Source: Ahaetulla prasina (taxonomy: Eukaryota; Chordata; Lepidosauria; Squamata; Colubridae). Taken from it: 64,000 bases of DNA. Positions 34,137 to 47,293 of this stretch are shown here, in pieces (within the stretch, counting starts at the first letter, position 1; the number at the start of each line of letters is the position of its first letter). Location of the stretch: positions 55,005,409-55,069,408 of the forward strand of contig NC_080546.1 in assembly GCF_028640845.1 (NCBI RefSeq), read 5' to 3'. The notes below the pieces were generated by a model. It saw only the letters and a program-made list of their open reading frames with translations. It did no database searches and had not been told where the DNA came from. The position numbers and the translations under genes are program-made.

Positions 34137-37100
34137 TATTTCTTCCCTTTCTGAAGTTATGGAAGCCTGATGTTTCTGACCTCAATTTATTGGGTAAATG
34201 ACAGAGGTTAAAGCTTCATTTTCAACTATTCCAATATATGTCTTATTTTACATAATAGATAGGGACACTACTACTTTAAAAATGCCCTAGTGACTTACAA
34301 TCTTTTAACCAATATATCCGTATATTTAAATATACAGATAGCTTGCAGATTCATCCACAATCTTCTTTATCTGAAAATTCTAATGGAGATATTTGATTTT
34401 AATGTGTATTTCTAGCTTAATCAGGAGTGAAAAAATTGTGTTGTCATGGTTTCTTTCAGCTTAATGATTTGTAACAAGTTTTTGTGATTAATGATCCACC
34501 TAATTTTTTTAAAGAGTTCAGAATACATATTTGATCCTGAAAATTGTTTCTTTATTTCTTCACCAAGGATGTTAACATTTTAATTTATGAACCCCTTTAA
34601 CATTAATGAAATCAGCATTCCTTGGACGAGGCATTCAGTCTCTTGAATTCTATTGAAACTGATTGTAGATGAAAGTGTTAGTGCCAAGAAAAACAGCTTA
34701 CAAAACTTGCAATACTATCATACAACTTGTCAGAATTATAGTCCAAAAGGTGCAGTGCGTGATATGATGATTTTCAGTTAGAAAGGAAGACCTACAACCT
34801 GATGCTGCTTTTGTTATTTGCCCTCTCACCATGCCCCTGATAAGGTTTATCACAATTTAACAATCTAGTCCACAATTCTAGTCTTTTGTACTTAAGGATG
34901 CTTCACTTTTCCTGAGTTCAGAGGCCAGAGAGCTTTCATTTCTAGTCTCCAATTCTTTATAGGAAAATTTAGGTTCCTCTTTTTGATAAGGAAACAAAAG
35001 TGCATTCAGCCAAACATAATCCCTTTTCACATATTTATGCTAAAATACATGACAATATTTTTCAGTAACTGAATGTTCAGAGAAATGGAGCCATTTTATA
35101 CATCAATATTTAATCTACACATTAGCAGGCAGTTTTCCTGCTTTGGGCTATAGTTACTTGGCAACCTAATTTCCACAGCGTTATATGTCAAAATGGGTAC
35201 AGTACAATTTAATTAAATTAATTTTAAACAAGCACACAAACAAGTAAGCTTTTATTCCTGTTTACTTAAAAATGTGAAGGGCTTCACTTGGAAACTATCT
35301 CTCTCAAGCTTCCACATTTCATATTGGAGATCTGAGTGAAAAACAGCCTGGCTTGAGTGGGTTGTACAAGTATCAAGTGATCCAGGACTCAAAATATCTA
35401 AACTGTTATTAGAGCTTTCTTTACAGTCAAGTTAAAAAAAAAGTATTGCTTTTTATAAGAGCGCTGCCTGAATGTTTGAAGGCTAGTAAGAGGCATGCAG
35501 ATGTGTGCATTATATTTTAAGCATATTCAGGCAAATGTCAGAGTAGGGCTTTAGTGGATGTAAATCTTTGTGTATTTGTGGATTTGCTCACAACTGCCAA
35601 CTAAGGACAGTTCACCCATTTCTAGTTGACATGGAACATTACTCAGTGAAATAATTCAGCACAGACTTCTATCCAGACCCTGACCTTTCCTATGATTTAA
35701 TGAGGTAGTTAATAATAGTGACAAAGTAAATCTTGTTGCTTGTAATTATTTCAGAAAACAAACCACTGTTTTTAACTCAGTATTTCTTGTCAATATGGAT
35801 ACAATCACATACGCTTAGGTGGAAGGATATCACTAGGTAAGAACTTTCTCAGAGAAACCTGATTGGAAAGAAGATTTTTCACTTAAATTAATACTCAGAC
35901 TTAACAGTTGTATATGTATTCTGCTTTTCAGTTACCTTCCCATCAAACCAGTACTTTTCTATCTAATGCATTTTAATATTGTTTAGTGCTGTCATATGTA
36001 ACATTTCCCTATTCCTTTAGCAACTTCTACCTTGTAGTCACAAGGGAGTTCTTGTACACATAAGATTCCTGTACATCTGTTGATTACATTACAGATCGAA
36101 ATGAAAATCTAGTTATAAACATTAGGCAGACTTGTGAGTGGCAATACCTGGAGGGCCTTGGGAATGGAAACTAATCAAATATCAATAGAGTAGGGAAGAG
36201 TTGTTTTTATATATAATGTATAATATGCAGACTTGCTTCAAACTTGCTTCATTAAAAGAATCTTGAATTTCTTCAGTTACTATACATACTTTATAGCTAC
36301 AAACATTATGGTTCATAGTTATGAAAAGAATAAGAGTACAAAGTAGAAAACTATTTTTTTTCCGACACAGTACATACCAGGACAAAAATAATTTTAATAT
36401 ATAATATATAATACTTTTAGTCCATTTTTGGTATGGAATAACTGCTATTCTGCTATACAAGGCAGGATAAATTACTAACAGAGTGTCTTGAATTTAGGCA
36501 ATGTTCAGATCTCAAATTGTAGCAAGGTAATTCAAATTTATTTTCATTTCTCTAGGGCAAAGCAAACAGCATCAACTAGCTCTGATCTTAGGATCTTAGC
36601 AGAAGTTGGGACGTAATCTGTTTCTTCATAATAGTATATCTTGTAGGAAGAATTTTCATTTGTATATTTTCTCCCTAGTGCTTTGGCATTCTATTCACTA
36701 GCTGTTTAGGAAAGAGCTAGGCTTCTTTTATATTATGGATTACACTTGTGAATTCTTATGTAACAATCCTTTTGAACTGCATTAGCTAGCTGATCTATTT
36801 TGTGCAACAATTAATCTCTTAATTTTTTCCCCTCAATTCCTACAATCACTCCCTAATGTTTTAGCTTCAGTTCTTACAATCTTTTCATTCCTTTTTCTAC
36901 AGATCCTATATATCCTTTTCATGAAGCAGTCTGAGTGGTCTCTGCACACCAGCATTAATTACCCACCAAGAGATCAATAGATGTAATAAATACTTTTCCA
37001 AACCAAAATGCAGACTTCATTAAGACAGCTAAATGATAATAACACTATCAAGTCAGCTGTGTATGGTGACTCTGCAAGTAACTGTGTTTTCATTTTCCCA

Positions 37101-37599
37101 ACTCTTTCCATTTATATGCATGCTATTTTATTGTATCATAAAATTAAAGCTCAAATGAATTGGATAGGTAGCAGATGCAAGAAAACAAAGAGAAATTTGT
37201 TCAAGTTCTTAGCCCATGGGTGTTTTTGTTTTTTTAGTGGTACAATTTTAATGATCTTTAATTGTCTTTCAATGATTTGCTGGCCAACTTGAGTGCCATC
37301 TGTTACTGATAAGGAGAAACAAAATCCCATTAATACATAATAAACAATAAATTACTATTTTGAGCATCATATCATTCATCTGTGGAATTCACTGCAATAG
37401 TTTATTGGGATCTTAATGTGTTTTCAGCAGCAAAGCAATCAGGTGAATGCTGTGGAAATTTTCCATATTGGTAGTACAAGATTTTTTCAACAAGGGGATA
37501 AAACTCTGATGGAAGCAACGACCAATAAAACCATCATGTTATGATTGGGAATGTCTTAGCAAATTTCGGTGAAGAGAAACAAGAAAGTGTTATTTCAAG
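34137..37599. other. AT-rich unique DNA, no gene seen
   Basis: The longest repeat-poor stretch, about 3.5 kb. ORFs at 36182-36460 (minus) and 37008-37292 (plus) have no motif. It could be intronic or intergenic; no exon is evident. Confidence 0.5.
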
Positions 37600-37750
37600 A
37601 GAAAGCCAACTGGGTGACAGGAACAATCACTCTCTATCAGCCCAACTCACTTCACAGGTTTGTTATTGTGAGGAAAATTGAAGGAAGGAGTATTAGGTCT
37701 GTTCACTGCCTTGAATTATTTATAAAAATGCTAAAGGCAGGATGATTTTT
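37600..37750 (+). mobile_element. tRNA-derived SINE, 3' half
   Basis: GCCAACTGGGTGACA, TCACTCTCTATCAGCCCAAC, GAAGGAGTATTAGGTCTGTT and TTATAAAAATGCTAAAGGCA are in the order of a common squamate SINE. The head is missing. Confidence 0.65.
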
Positions 37751-37969
37751 TTAAAAGGAGAACTAGAGAAAAGGCAAGTATCCAGATTATGGTTGACTGA
37801 TGGGAACACATATTGTTTACCTACTGATACTACAGAGGGTTTCAAATATTATATCTTATGTGTAAGAATAGGCTGCACATTCCAATAATTAATTCAATTT
37901 GCATTTTCATAATATGAATTATTAGAGCTGAGTCATAAAATTATTTTGATTTTTAACAGAATAAGAAAA

Positions 37970-38100
37970 TAACAAGAGTTGGAAAGAAACTTGGAGGTGC
38001 TCTAGTCCAATCTTCTGCTCACGGAAGAGAACCTGTACCATTCCAAACAAGTGGCAGTCCAGTCTCTTCTTAAAAACCTCCAGTTTAAAATATTTCAGTT
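37970..38100 (-). mobile_element. Old CR1-clade LINE 3' fragment
   Basis: GAGTTGGAAAGAAACTTGGA and CTCTTCTTAAAAACCTCCAG resemble the reverse complement of the 3' region of old amniote CR1 LINEs. Short and diverged. Confidence 0.5.
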
Positions 38101-39123
38101 TAAAATATTCACTTCACCATATCTATTCATAAAACAAGATTTTTGCAAGCTGCAAAATTGTTCTTTTGCTTCTTATTTGGTCTTACAGTTTGATTTCACT
38201 TTATGATTCAATTTGGAAAATTGATTTGATATGGTGATTGGATTGAAACAGTTTCAATCCAAATCTGAAGTGGCAAAATGAGCAGTTCACAACATTCCCA
38301 TTTGAAACTCCTAGACCATATCACACTATCAATAGCACAAATATCAACACTGTAACTTCAGATCTTATTTCTTTTGTATGTAGAGGTTAAAGATAGAATG
38401 GGAACAGCCTATTGCCCCAGTCCAAAATAAATGGGGGAAAATCAATCCCTTAATATAATTGTGGTATCAAATAGCATTTTGTTGATTTCTAGAGATCATA
38501 ACTCTCTCTCTGCTACAGAGGACAAGGCTACCCTGATAAGAAAAGTCTTGTCTTTGTTGCCTAAAGCATATGGCTTTTCTATAGGGATTCAAATTGTAAT
38601 GTGGTCCAAATATAGAGGTTTCCTAAACTCATGACAAGGCTACTTGTTAGATGGGAAGGATACTTATGCTATATGCTTTGAAAGTCCATTTGTACGAAAA
38701 ATGAGTTAAACAGAAATTGAATAAACCAAAAGCTTATAAAAGTGTTTATTTTGCAAGCATCAGCTCAAATCTTTTATGTTTACATACACTGAGGACCTTG
38801 TTAACCTTAAATAATTTTGTGGATTTCCATTATTTGATGTGCATGTATTTGTTGTAAAGATTATTAGCTTCTTGATAGGCATACCACAAGTTCTTGCTTT
38901 TCAACAGAATTAGTGGAAAAAGCATTTTGTTCATACAGGTTACACAGCAGTCCTTTCTGTCCCAGATTGGGCATCCACCTACTGTTTAAAAAAATGTTGT
39001 TTCAATTAAATGAATTGCATAATAGATGTCAAAGTTTTCTATACAGTGTGTGAGAAATAAGAATATATAGAATATATGAGTTGATAACATCCTTAGATAG
39101 CTGGGAAAAATTTGTTGTCTGAA
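38101..39123. other. AT-rich unique DNA, no gene seen
   Basis: No recognised feature. Confidence 0.5.
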
Positions 39124-39153
39124 ACACACACACACACACATGCTTATAAGCAA

Positions 39154-39184
<31 letters not shown>

Positions 39185-39232
39185 TGTATGTATGTATGTA
39201 TAGATAGATAGATAGATAGATAGACAGACACA
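39124..39232. repeat. Compound microsatellite (AC)n, (TATG)n, (GATA)n
   Basis: AC units at 39124-39140, TATG units at 39158-39200 and GATA units at 39200-39222 ending in GACA. Confidence 0.93.
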
Positions 39233-39306
39233 CAGAGAAAAAATTCAAAACATTTTCTTAATAACATCAAATCAAAATGGGAGATAAATGCTATCATATC
39301 CCATAA

Positions 39307-39345
39307 TCATCATCATCATCATCATCATCATCATTATTATTATCT
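39307..39345. repeat. (ATC)n and (ATT)n microsatellite
   Basis: About nine ATC units followed by ATT units. Confidence 0.92.
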
Positions 39346-39450
39346 CTTTTATTCATTAAACTTGAAACTCAGTCAACTGAACATTTAAAAATGTGTCACA
39401 AATAAGACACAATAAGACACCAATAAGAGTGGTGCTAATGGTTGATACGG

Positions 39451-39530
<80 letters not shown>
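39451..39530. repeat. (ATT)n microsatellite
   Basis: About 26 uninterrupted ATT units. It lies at the 3' end of the minus-strand SINE to its right, so it may be an expanded SINE tail. Confidence 0.95.
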
Positions 39531-39805
39531 GTATCTCATGCTTCAGGTGAGATACCATTTCTCTTTTTTTTTCTCCTCACACTCATGTTGGAACCACCCA
39601 GGTGATTGCAGGTTGAAAGAATTAGCCAGTGACATCACCATTGCCCATGAGATGCCCAATTAGGAGCCCCTTTTATGTCCCTAGAAGAAGCAGGAGCAAA
39701 AGATGGGAATTCACTGCATCCCACCACAGCACTAGAGTCTTGAATGCGAACTTGCTGCTTCTCAACACAGTGTCCTAATCACATGAACCATCATGCTCTC
39801 TTTCC
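39531..39805 (-). mobile_element. Probable tRNA-derived SINE with (AAT)n tail
   Basis: Reading the minus strand from 39805: ATGGTTCATGTGATTAGGAC fits an A box and AAGTTCGCATTCAAG a B box. The body ends in the (AAT)n array. The family is not one I can name. Confidence 0.45.
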
Positions 39806-39999
39806 CTTTAAACTACTTTTAAAAGCTAAAACCTAAAATAAACCAGAGTGAAATACCTCATTACAAATTGCACACTATAGGCAGAATTTTCTATATTTCC
39901 TATATTTCCGTCCAATCAGCAATGATTTGTCAATTCATCAATGAAGAGACTGCAGTCAACACCCATCAAAGAAGAAACTGCATTTCTGGGCATAACTAT

Positions 40000-40911
40000 C
40001 CAAAGAAATACAACAAGAATGAATTTTAAATATAAAACATGGATAAGCATAAAGAAGAAGCTGAAATGAAAGAACTTGCAATAACAACAAAAATGGTGGA
40101 GAAAAATGCAAGGAAGATCAAAAATTATTTGAAACATTTGACTGCTCTACATCTACTAATTACCAAGTAGTTCAACAACATACTGCAGGAAGAGGAAATT
40201 GATGATTAGTTAACTTCTGGCAAAACTTACATGCTAATGAACCAACTTATGAAGCTGTAAGAAAAAACACCAACTGAAATAGAATTGCTGCTCAATACTC
40301 TCCATATATACAGTCAAGACATTGCAATTGAATTCGGACTGGACTGATGTGTCATGTTCATCCTTAAATGGGGAATATTAGGGGAAATTAAAGGAATCAA
40401 GATGTCCTATGGAAATAATATCAAACGTCTGGATGAAGATGACCACCACAAATAGCTGGGCATCCTTCAAGCTGATTACATCAAGCACACTGAAGTCAAG
40501 AAAAAGGTTAAAAGTGAATACATTAAGAGAGTGAAGAATATGTTAAAGTCCAAACTCAGTGGAAGAAATACCATCAAGGCTATTTACACATGGGACATTC
40601 CACTCTTTAGATATACAGCTGGAATACTGGTCTGGAATCAATAGAACTATAACTAACTGTAAGTCCAGAAAAATAATATAGTTATTAATCATGTAGACCA
40701 ATTAGATGTTTCAACCAAAAACCAGTTCATCTTCACCTGACTAATTTTTGATTGTGTGGTAGACAGATTCTACTTACAAAGGACATAGGCAGGTGTGGTT
40801 TGTGGCAAGCACTTCAAACATTTGAAAGACGGAAGGAAGCATTGGAAGAATATCTAAAGGACATTGAAGAAGATGCACTGAAGTTAGTATACCAGAAAGA
40901 CATATTGACCA
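40000..40911 (+). mobile_element. R4/Dong-like LINE fragment 1
   Basis: Decayed reverse transcriptase C-terminal region of an R2/R4-type non-LTR element. LLNTLHIYSQDIAIEFGLD, IKGIKMSYGNNIKRLDEDD, LGILQADYIKH, VKSEYIKRVKNMLKSKLSG, NTIKAIYTW and, after breaks, DRFYLQRT and ALEEYLKDIEEDALKL follow in the order known for R4-like proteins. Stops and frameshifts are frequent, so it is an old copy. No target-specific rDNA sequence is nearby. Family assignment is from motif memory. Confidence 0.55.
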
Positions 40912-41067
40912 TCAATTGTGTGATATATTGACCATCAATTGTGTTGTAAATGTACCTTGATGAACGTATCTTTTCTTTTATGTACACTGAGAGCATATGC
41001 ACCAAGACAAATTCCTTGTGTGTCCAATCACACTTGGCCAATAAAATTCTATTCTATTCTATTCTAT
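40912..41067 (+). mobile_element. L3/L2-type LINE tail inserted in the R4-like element
   Basis: CATCAATTGTGTTGTAAATG, TTTTATGTACACTGAGAGCA and TGGCCAATAAAATTCTATTC with an (ATTCT)n end. ATATTGA is present on both sides (about 40903 and 41066), a likely target-site duplication. A short tandem duplication of the AT-rich start is visible at 40903-40945. Confidence 0.75.
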
Positions 41068-41500
41068 ATTGAGTAGTGGAGAGACCAAACTGGCATACAA
41101 GAAAGACCAAATGAAGGACAGAAAATAGGCATGGGAAGACAAAATATTAAATGGCCAGAACATTACAAACATGCAAAAAATATAAGGTATTTTTACAAAT
41201 TTATTATCTGACAATAGCTAAAAGTAGAAAAGTTGAGGAAAGAGACAGAGCTAATTAACCTGGCATGGCTAAAAAATAAAAAATATGTGCCAGGGTATTC
41301 CACCTCCTTATATAGACAATCTGAAGCTGTATGGAAAAACATCTCTATCCATTCATACAGCCAAGATATTATAATGAAGTTTGTACAAATGTACCACCAT
41401 CACTGTCAATGGAGGAAAATGGAGAGAATCAAGATGCTCTATAGAAATAACATCAAGTGTCTGGAGAAAATGGTTTCCTCTACTGTCAATTTCTCCTTCT
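41068..41500 (+). mobile_element. R4/Dong-like LINE fragment 2
   Basis: The first part continues the C-terminal region of fragment 1 (KLAYKKDQMKDRKQAWEDKI). From about 41300 a second, earlier RT segment appears: DNLKLYGK, then IHSYSQDIIMKF and RIKMLYRNNIKCLE, parallel to IYSQDIAIEF and IKMSYGNNIKRLDE of fragment 1. So two copies, or a rearranged one, lie side by side. Confidence 0.5.
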
Positions 41501-42364
41501 GTACTTCTATATTCTGAGGTACTTCAATACTTTGATTTCTTTGCCCTGGGTAGACCTTTGCAGATTGTTTTGTCTAAATTCTACCCCCATTTAACCATAA
41601 AATCTTTCATTTGCTTGGTTTCTGAATTATATTTCACACAAAAAAAACCCATATAAATATGCATGTGTTCAGGTTTTGTGTCATAAGGTTTTTGAATTGA
41701 GTCAAAGTTCTAAGTGTTTGTCCTTGCTTTTGTAATTCTTGTAGACCCATGCTGTTTATTTGGAAATATGAGAAGCAGTCAGTTAGTTCTGATCATTCCA
41801 AGGGGAGAATCTCAAAGTGACTCTTTGACTTTGAGATTCAAAGATTCTCAAAGATGAAGGTATTTCCATTATACCTTCATTTGTATGATTTATTTTTTCA
41901 CCAACCAAATTTCTTGATGTATTTATATTTATAAAAAAATAAGTTTAACAAAACATAAGAGATGATAAATAGATATTTATCAAAGATATTTATTTGTCTA
42001 TGTCCCATACTTTTAAAATGCATATCTATTTATTCATCTATTTGTCTATCGATTCACCCATCTTGGATGAATCTTGCCACACATACATTTCTATCTCATA
42101 TGCTCTTTGAAAAATTTTTTGGATTTAATTTGATTTCCCACTTTGTGATAATTTTGTTGATACATATTTGAATATGGATGCAAGTTTTCTCCCAAAATAT
42201 CTTCATTATTTCAACCATACTCATACAAGGTTTTTACCTTTAAAGCATTTTGAAGAAAAAATTATGGAGGAAGAAAGGAGACTTTTGAAGATGGCGATGC
42301 AATTCAGTTCTCCTATATACTTCTACTACAAAAACAAGTCTCCCATTTTAAGTCCCAGAACTAA
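41501..42364. other. AT-rich DNA with two adjacent hairpins
   Basis: GAATCTCAAAGT (41807-41818) pairs with ACTTTGAGATTC (41828-41839), and ATGAAGGTAT (41854-41863) with ATACCTTCAT (41871-41880), all perfect. No gene is seen. Confidence 0.55.
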
Positions 42365-42690
42365 AATAGTTTACTAGTCTATCTATAGTTACCCAACTCC
42401 AAAAAAATCCATAAAAGCATATAAAACATAAAACCACTCAGACAACTTAGAATAAACCTATCTTAAAAGAAACATAGATCAATCAGAAGAGAGTAAGCTA
42501 AAATACAATAATATATTAACCTCATGGTTGAGGCCAGAAGACAGGTTTTAAGAGATTTCAGAGGCATGAGGTTGGTGTTCTTATCTCTGGGGGTACCCTC
42601 TGTTGTTACAGAGTGTGGGCCATGACAGAGCAGGCATTCTTCCTTGGTCCCACAAGAGGACAACATTTAATTGGATGGATCTACGATAGA
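42365..42690 (-). mobile_element. Old CR1-clade LINE, ORF2 C-terminal end
   Basis: On the minus strand the sequence around 42590-42690 (ACAGAGTGTGGGCCATGACA, TTCTTCCTTGGTCCCACAAG on plus) corresponds to the ORF2 C-terminal block that in young CR1s encodes the Arg/Ala-rich stretch before LWNELP. 42400-42560 would be its 3' end. Heavily mutated. Confidence 0.5.
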
Positions 42691-43327
42691 GTCCATACAC
42701 ACAATCTAGTCTGCATACACACAATATAATATTCTGTACAATCTGCATATACAAGAGATGGCATTCTGAGCCCCTCATTCTCCAACTGTGTGTCATATTT
42801 TACACTGAGATGAACTATTTTGAAATATCAAAGTGAGAGAGAAAGTCCAAGAAAGGTTTTCACATAAAGGCAAAAGAATTACGGCCACATAAATATATGA
42901 AACTCAGCATGACGCTGGCAATTGGACATTCAGAGTGAACCACTTAAGGTTAGTCATTATGGTAAACAACACACTGACTCTCACTTGATCAAATAGTTGG
43001 TCAGACAACTGAAGCAAGAACTAAAACATAGCAGATATTTCTGAACTAATTAATAAGCAGTTGAAGAAATGTTGAAGTGAATGTCTGACATAGCTCATAC
43101 AGTCAAGCATATGATTCTATGCTTAAGAATGTAACTTAAAATAAATTCAGGGAGTTATTTCAGATAACAAGATAAGCTCGGCAAATTTGCAAGATCAGAG
43201 TAAATCTAAGGACCAGAAGTTTTAAAGAAATATCAAGAATATTGATATAATTTGCTACATGGTAACAAAATTTAACATTTTTTTCCTAACATAAAACTAA
43301 AAATAAAGATATTGACTATGCCCATAG
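42691..43327. other. AT-rich unique DNA, no gene seen
   Basis: Nothing recognised. Confidence 0.5.
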
Positions 43328-43463
43328 AGCAGGGGTGTGAAACTTGCATTGGCATGGTGTCATCATGTGGCATATCATGACTTCCCCCCATAAACCGGGT
43401 GTGGGTGTGGCCAGCATGTGATGCATCTGGTCCACGAGCCACGAGTTTAACAGCCCTGCCCTA
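43328..43463. mobile_element. Small TIR element, family shared with 63117
   Basis: GAGCAGGGGTGTGAAACTTG and GAGTTTAACAGCCCTGCCC are imperfect terminal inverted repeats around a 136-bp body with GTGGCCAGCATGTGATGCAT. The copy at 63117-63252 has the same ends and a body in opposite orientation. Non-autonomous, superfamily not determined. Confidence 0.65.
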
Positions 43464-45180
43464 GAATGTTTACTTTTAGGTTCACTGAGATACAAGGATT
43501 GAGAGACTTAATAATTAAATGTATCAATACTTGCACATAAGAAAAATTATTCAAAAAATGCCTGTAGTAGAAGAAATACATTGGAAAGGAGATAGTAATA
43601 TTTTCACTCTTTCAGTCTAAAGTCATATATTAATTTTTCTTACAATAATTCAGCTGTAGAATGTGAGGCAAAAAGTTTTGATACATTCTACTGAATATAG
43701 ATCAGTTTTGAAAAATTCCGCACGCTTATTTTCTGAGAAATGTAGGTCAGAAGCAAGTCTTATAGATTATGGAAAATGCATAATTTCCATTTTGAGACAA
43801 CATACTTTTGAAAGAAAGTGGGAATGCCTATAAGCTTCTAAGAGCCCTGCAAGATTGGAAAGACAAATCTGTAAGAATACATTATAAAAATAGAGGTGTT
43901 TTTTTTCTTAATCCAATCCAACATAAATACTGGTATATTATATCTGTGATCATATCTTGTTTGTTTTTAAGATACTTCAGTTAAGGTTATGTTTATTGTA
44001 GGTATGCGACATAAATTTCTATATATGGCAAAGTGGCCAAAAATCAGTTATCTATTGTATATACACTGCCATGAGATTTTTAAATGCATTGGGTATTTCT
44101 GAATACCACTACTTTAGTTACTATACATTAGTTAGTGGCAAAAGAAGCATTTGTCAAGATATAATCAACAAATTATATCATCACTTGTTATAATTTAGTT
44201 AAACACTTATAACAAGTTGCTCAAACATTTCCTTAATTAAAGCAAATTAATTTATCTTTTAGTAGATTCAGAGAAATCCAGTCTGACAGTGCTACAATTC
44301 TAACTTTACCTTTCCCAGATGAAGCCTATATTCAGAGACTAACATATATACATCTATATATATATAATTATATTATATCTAAATTAAATTAATATTGGCA
44401 ATATGTAGTTAGTATGATACAATTATTATTATACAGAACTATATTATTGAGAAAGCACTGGATTCCTTTGGTTTTCAACACATGGCATCAATCAGAACAA
44501 AAAGGGCTTTATTATATTTCTTAAATGAACATATGAAGCTGACTTTTCTCATTATGATTTATTGTTCTTACAGACTTATTTTATTTACTCTGTTTTGTTT
44601 TCAAGTACAAGAAGATTTTCATTGGGTTTTTGTGAGTATAAATTGCTACCTTCTCACTTATAAATAAATATAATGTAAAATATATATGTAAAATAAATAA
44701 ATATGATTGATAGACCATCGCTGATATGAATAAATGGGCTGATAGAGATATTGGGATAGGTTTTTGTCAAGTGCTGGATAAATATCTAGATATACAAAGG
44801 GCACTTGCTTCCATTGATGCTAATATGACTGAATTTGTAAAGAGAAACTTAAGGTTTTGTAAAAGGAATGAACATCTAGCAGAATTCCATTAAGTTCAGA
44901 ACCGCATATTTCTCAACTATATCTCTGTTTATAAACTGATAGATGTCAGGTTTCGGTGTATAAAGAAAACACCACACACACAAGTGATGGTTTGAATCCT
45001 TTACCAGCACAAACTAACATTATAAAGTAATACAGAAAGATTTTGTTGGAGCTAATGCTTTGTGCTCCCCACCACCTTACAAAAAATTGTCACCCAGGTG
45101 ACCCTTAACCTGGCTCTTCCTTACTCATTAATCATTGTTCCATTAGATACCGCAATTAGGCATTACTCCTGCACACCTTA
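43464..45180. other. AT-rich unique DNA, no gene seen
   Basis: 1.7 kb without recognised features apart from TA runs at 44340-44375. Confidence 0.5.
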
Positions 45181-46175
45181 GAATAGAATAGAATAGAATA
45201 GAATTTTATTGGCCAAGTGTGATTGGACACACAAGGAATTTGTCTTGGTGCATATGCTCTCAGTGTACATAAAAGAAAAGATACGTTCATCAAGGTACAA
45301 CATTTACAACACAATTGATGATCAATATATCAATATAAATCATAAGGATTGCCAGCAACAAGTTATAGTCATACAGTCATAAGTGGAAAGAGATTGGTGA
45401 TGGGAACTATGAAACGATTAATAGTAGTGCAGATTCAGTAAATAGTCTGACAGTGTTGAGGGAATTATTTGTTTAGCAGAGTGATGGCCTTGAGGAAAAA
45501 CTGTTCTTGTGTCTAGTTGTTCTGGTGTGCAGTGCTCTATAGCGTCGTTTTGAGGGTAGGAGTTGAAACAGTTTATGTCCAGGATGCGAGGGATCTGCAA
45601 ATATTTTCACGGCTCTCTTCTTGATTCGTGCAGTATACAGGTCCTCAATGGAAGGCAAGTTGGTAGCAATTATTTTTTCTGCAGTTCTAATTATCCTCTG
45701 AAGTCTGTGTTTTTCTTGTTGGGTTGCAGAACCGAACCAGACAGTTATAGAGGTGCAAATGACAGACTCAATAATTCCTCTGTAGAACTGGATCAGCAGC
45801 TCCTTGGGCAGTTTGAGCTTACTGAGTTGGCGCAGAAAGAACATTCTTTGTTGTCCTTTTTTAATGATGTTTTGATGTTAGCTGTCCATTTGAGATCTTG
45901 CGATATGATAGAACCCAGAAATTTGAAGGTTTCTACTGTTGATACTGTGTTGTCAAGTATTGTGAGAGGTGGAAGTATGGAAGGGTTTTCCTAAAATCTA
46001 CCACCATTTCTACGGTTTTGAGTGTGTTCAGTTCCAGATTGTTTTGGTTGCACCACAAGGCTAGTCGTTCGACCTCTCGTCTATATCGGATTCGTCATTG
46101 TCTCGAATGAGACCAATCACTGTTGTGTCATCTGCGAACTTCAGTAGCTTAACAAATGGATCATTGGAGATGCAG

Positions 46176-46685
46176 TCATTGGTATACAGAGAGAAGAGAA
46201 GTGGGAGAGCACACAGCCTTGGAGGGCCCTGTGCTAATTGTACAGGTATTTGATGTGATCTTGCTTAGCTTCACCTGCTGCTTCCTGTTTGTTAGGAAGC
46301 TTGTGATCCACTTACAAGTCTGTTCCGGTACCTGTAGCTGGTTTAGCTTAGTTAGAAGAATGTCTGGAATGATGGTATTGAATGCTGAACTAAAGTCTAC
46401 AAAAAGGACCCTTGCATAGGTCTTTGGAGACTCAAGATGTTGTAGGATGTAGTGCAGAGCCATATTAACAGCATCATCTGTTGGTCTATTTGCTCGGTAT
46501 GCAAATTGCAAGGGGTCTAAAAGCGGATTCGTGATGGTTTTCAGGTAGGAAAGCACTAGCCTTTCAAAGGTTTTCATGACTACAGATGTTAGAGCAACTG
46601 GTCTGTAGTCATTCAGTTCCTTGATGGTGGGCTTCTTGGCACTGGGATGATGGTAGTCCCTTTGAAGCAAGAAGGAACATAGCAC
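46176..46685 (-). pseudogene. L3-type LINE reverse transcriptase core
   Basis: A 169-codon frame with the RT fingers and palm: PTIKELNDYRPVALTS, FERLVLSYLK, PLQFAYRANRPTDDAVNMAL, RVLFVDFSSAFNTIIPDIL (motif A, catalytic Asp kept), WITSFLTNRKQQV, then a frameshift at the motif B position (GPSKAVCSPTSL where GTPQGCVLSP-like sequence is expected). Motif C (FADD) continues in another frame near 46120. It is part of the element at 45181-48390 and copies no RNA today. Confidence 0.78.
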
Positions 46686-47293
46686 ATCTCTAGTGATTTA
46701 TTAAAAATATGGGTGAAGATGGGGCCAATTGGTCAGCACAGACTTTTAAGCAAGAAGGAGTTATCTTGTCTGGGCCTGGAGCTTTTCCTGGCTTTTGTCT
46801 GTGAAATAGGTCCTGCACTTCCTTTTCTGTGATCACTAGGGGTTGTGAACCCAATGAAATGGGGTCAGTTGTAGGAGGCTTGGCTGTTGTTGGTGTGTCT
46901 GTGATGTGGGTTGTGGAGATAGGTGGCTGTAGTTTCCTTTCAAACCTGCAGTAAAACTCATTCAGGTCATCTGCCAGTTGTTGATTACCTTCAGCCTGGG
47001 AAGGAGGTTTGCCATAGCCGGTGATATTTTTAAGAGTTTTCCACATGTTGCTGGTTCATTTGCTGAAAACTGATTCTTTAGCTTTTCAGAGTAGCTTCTT
47101 TTTGCTGCTCTTATCTCCCTTGTTAGTGCATTTCTGGCCTGATTGTACAGCATTTTATCACCTTTTCTGTAGGCTTCCTCTTTGGAATGTCGTAGCTGCT
47201 TAAGTTTAGGTGTAAACCAAGGTTTGTTATTACTGTGTATTCGCAAGTTCCTTGTAGGTACACATAGGTCTTCACAGAAGCTGACATATGATG

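Noticed and set aside
39393..39605. 70-codon ORF with a poly-isoleucine run
   Set aside because: It is a read-through of the (ATT)n microsatellite.
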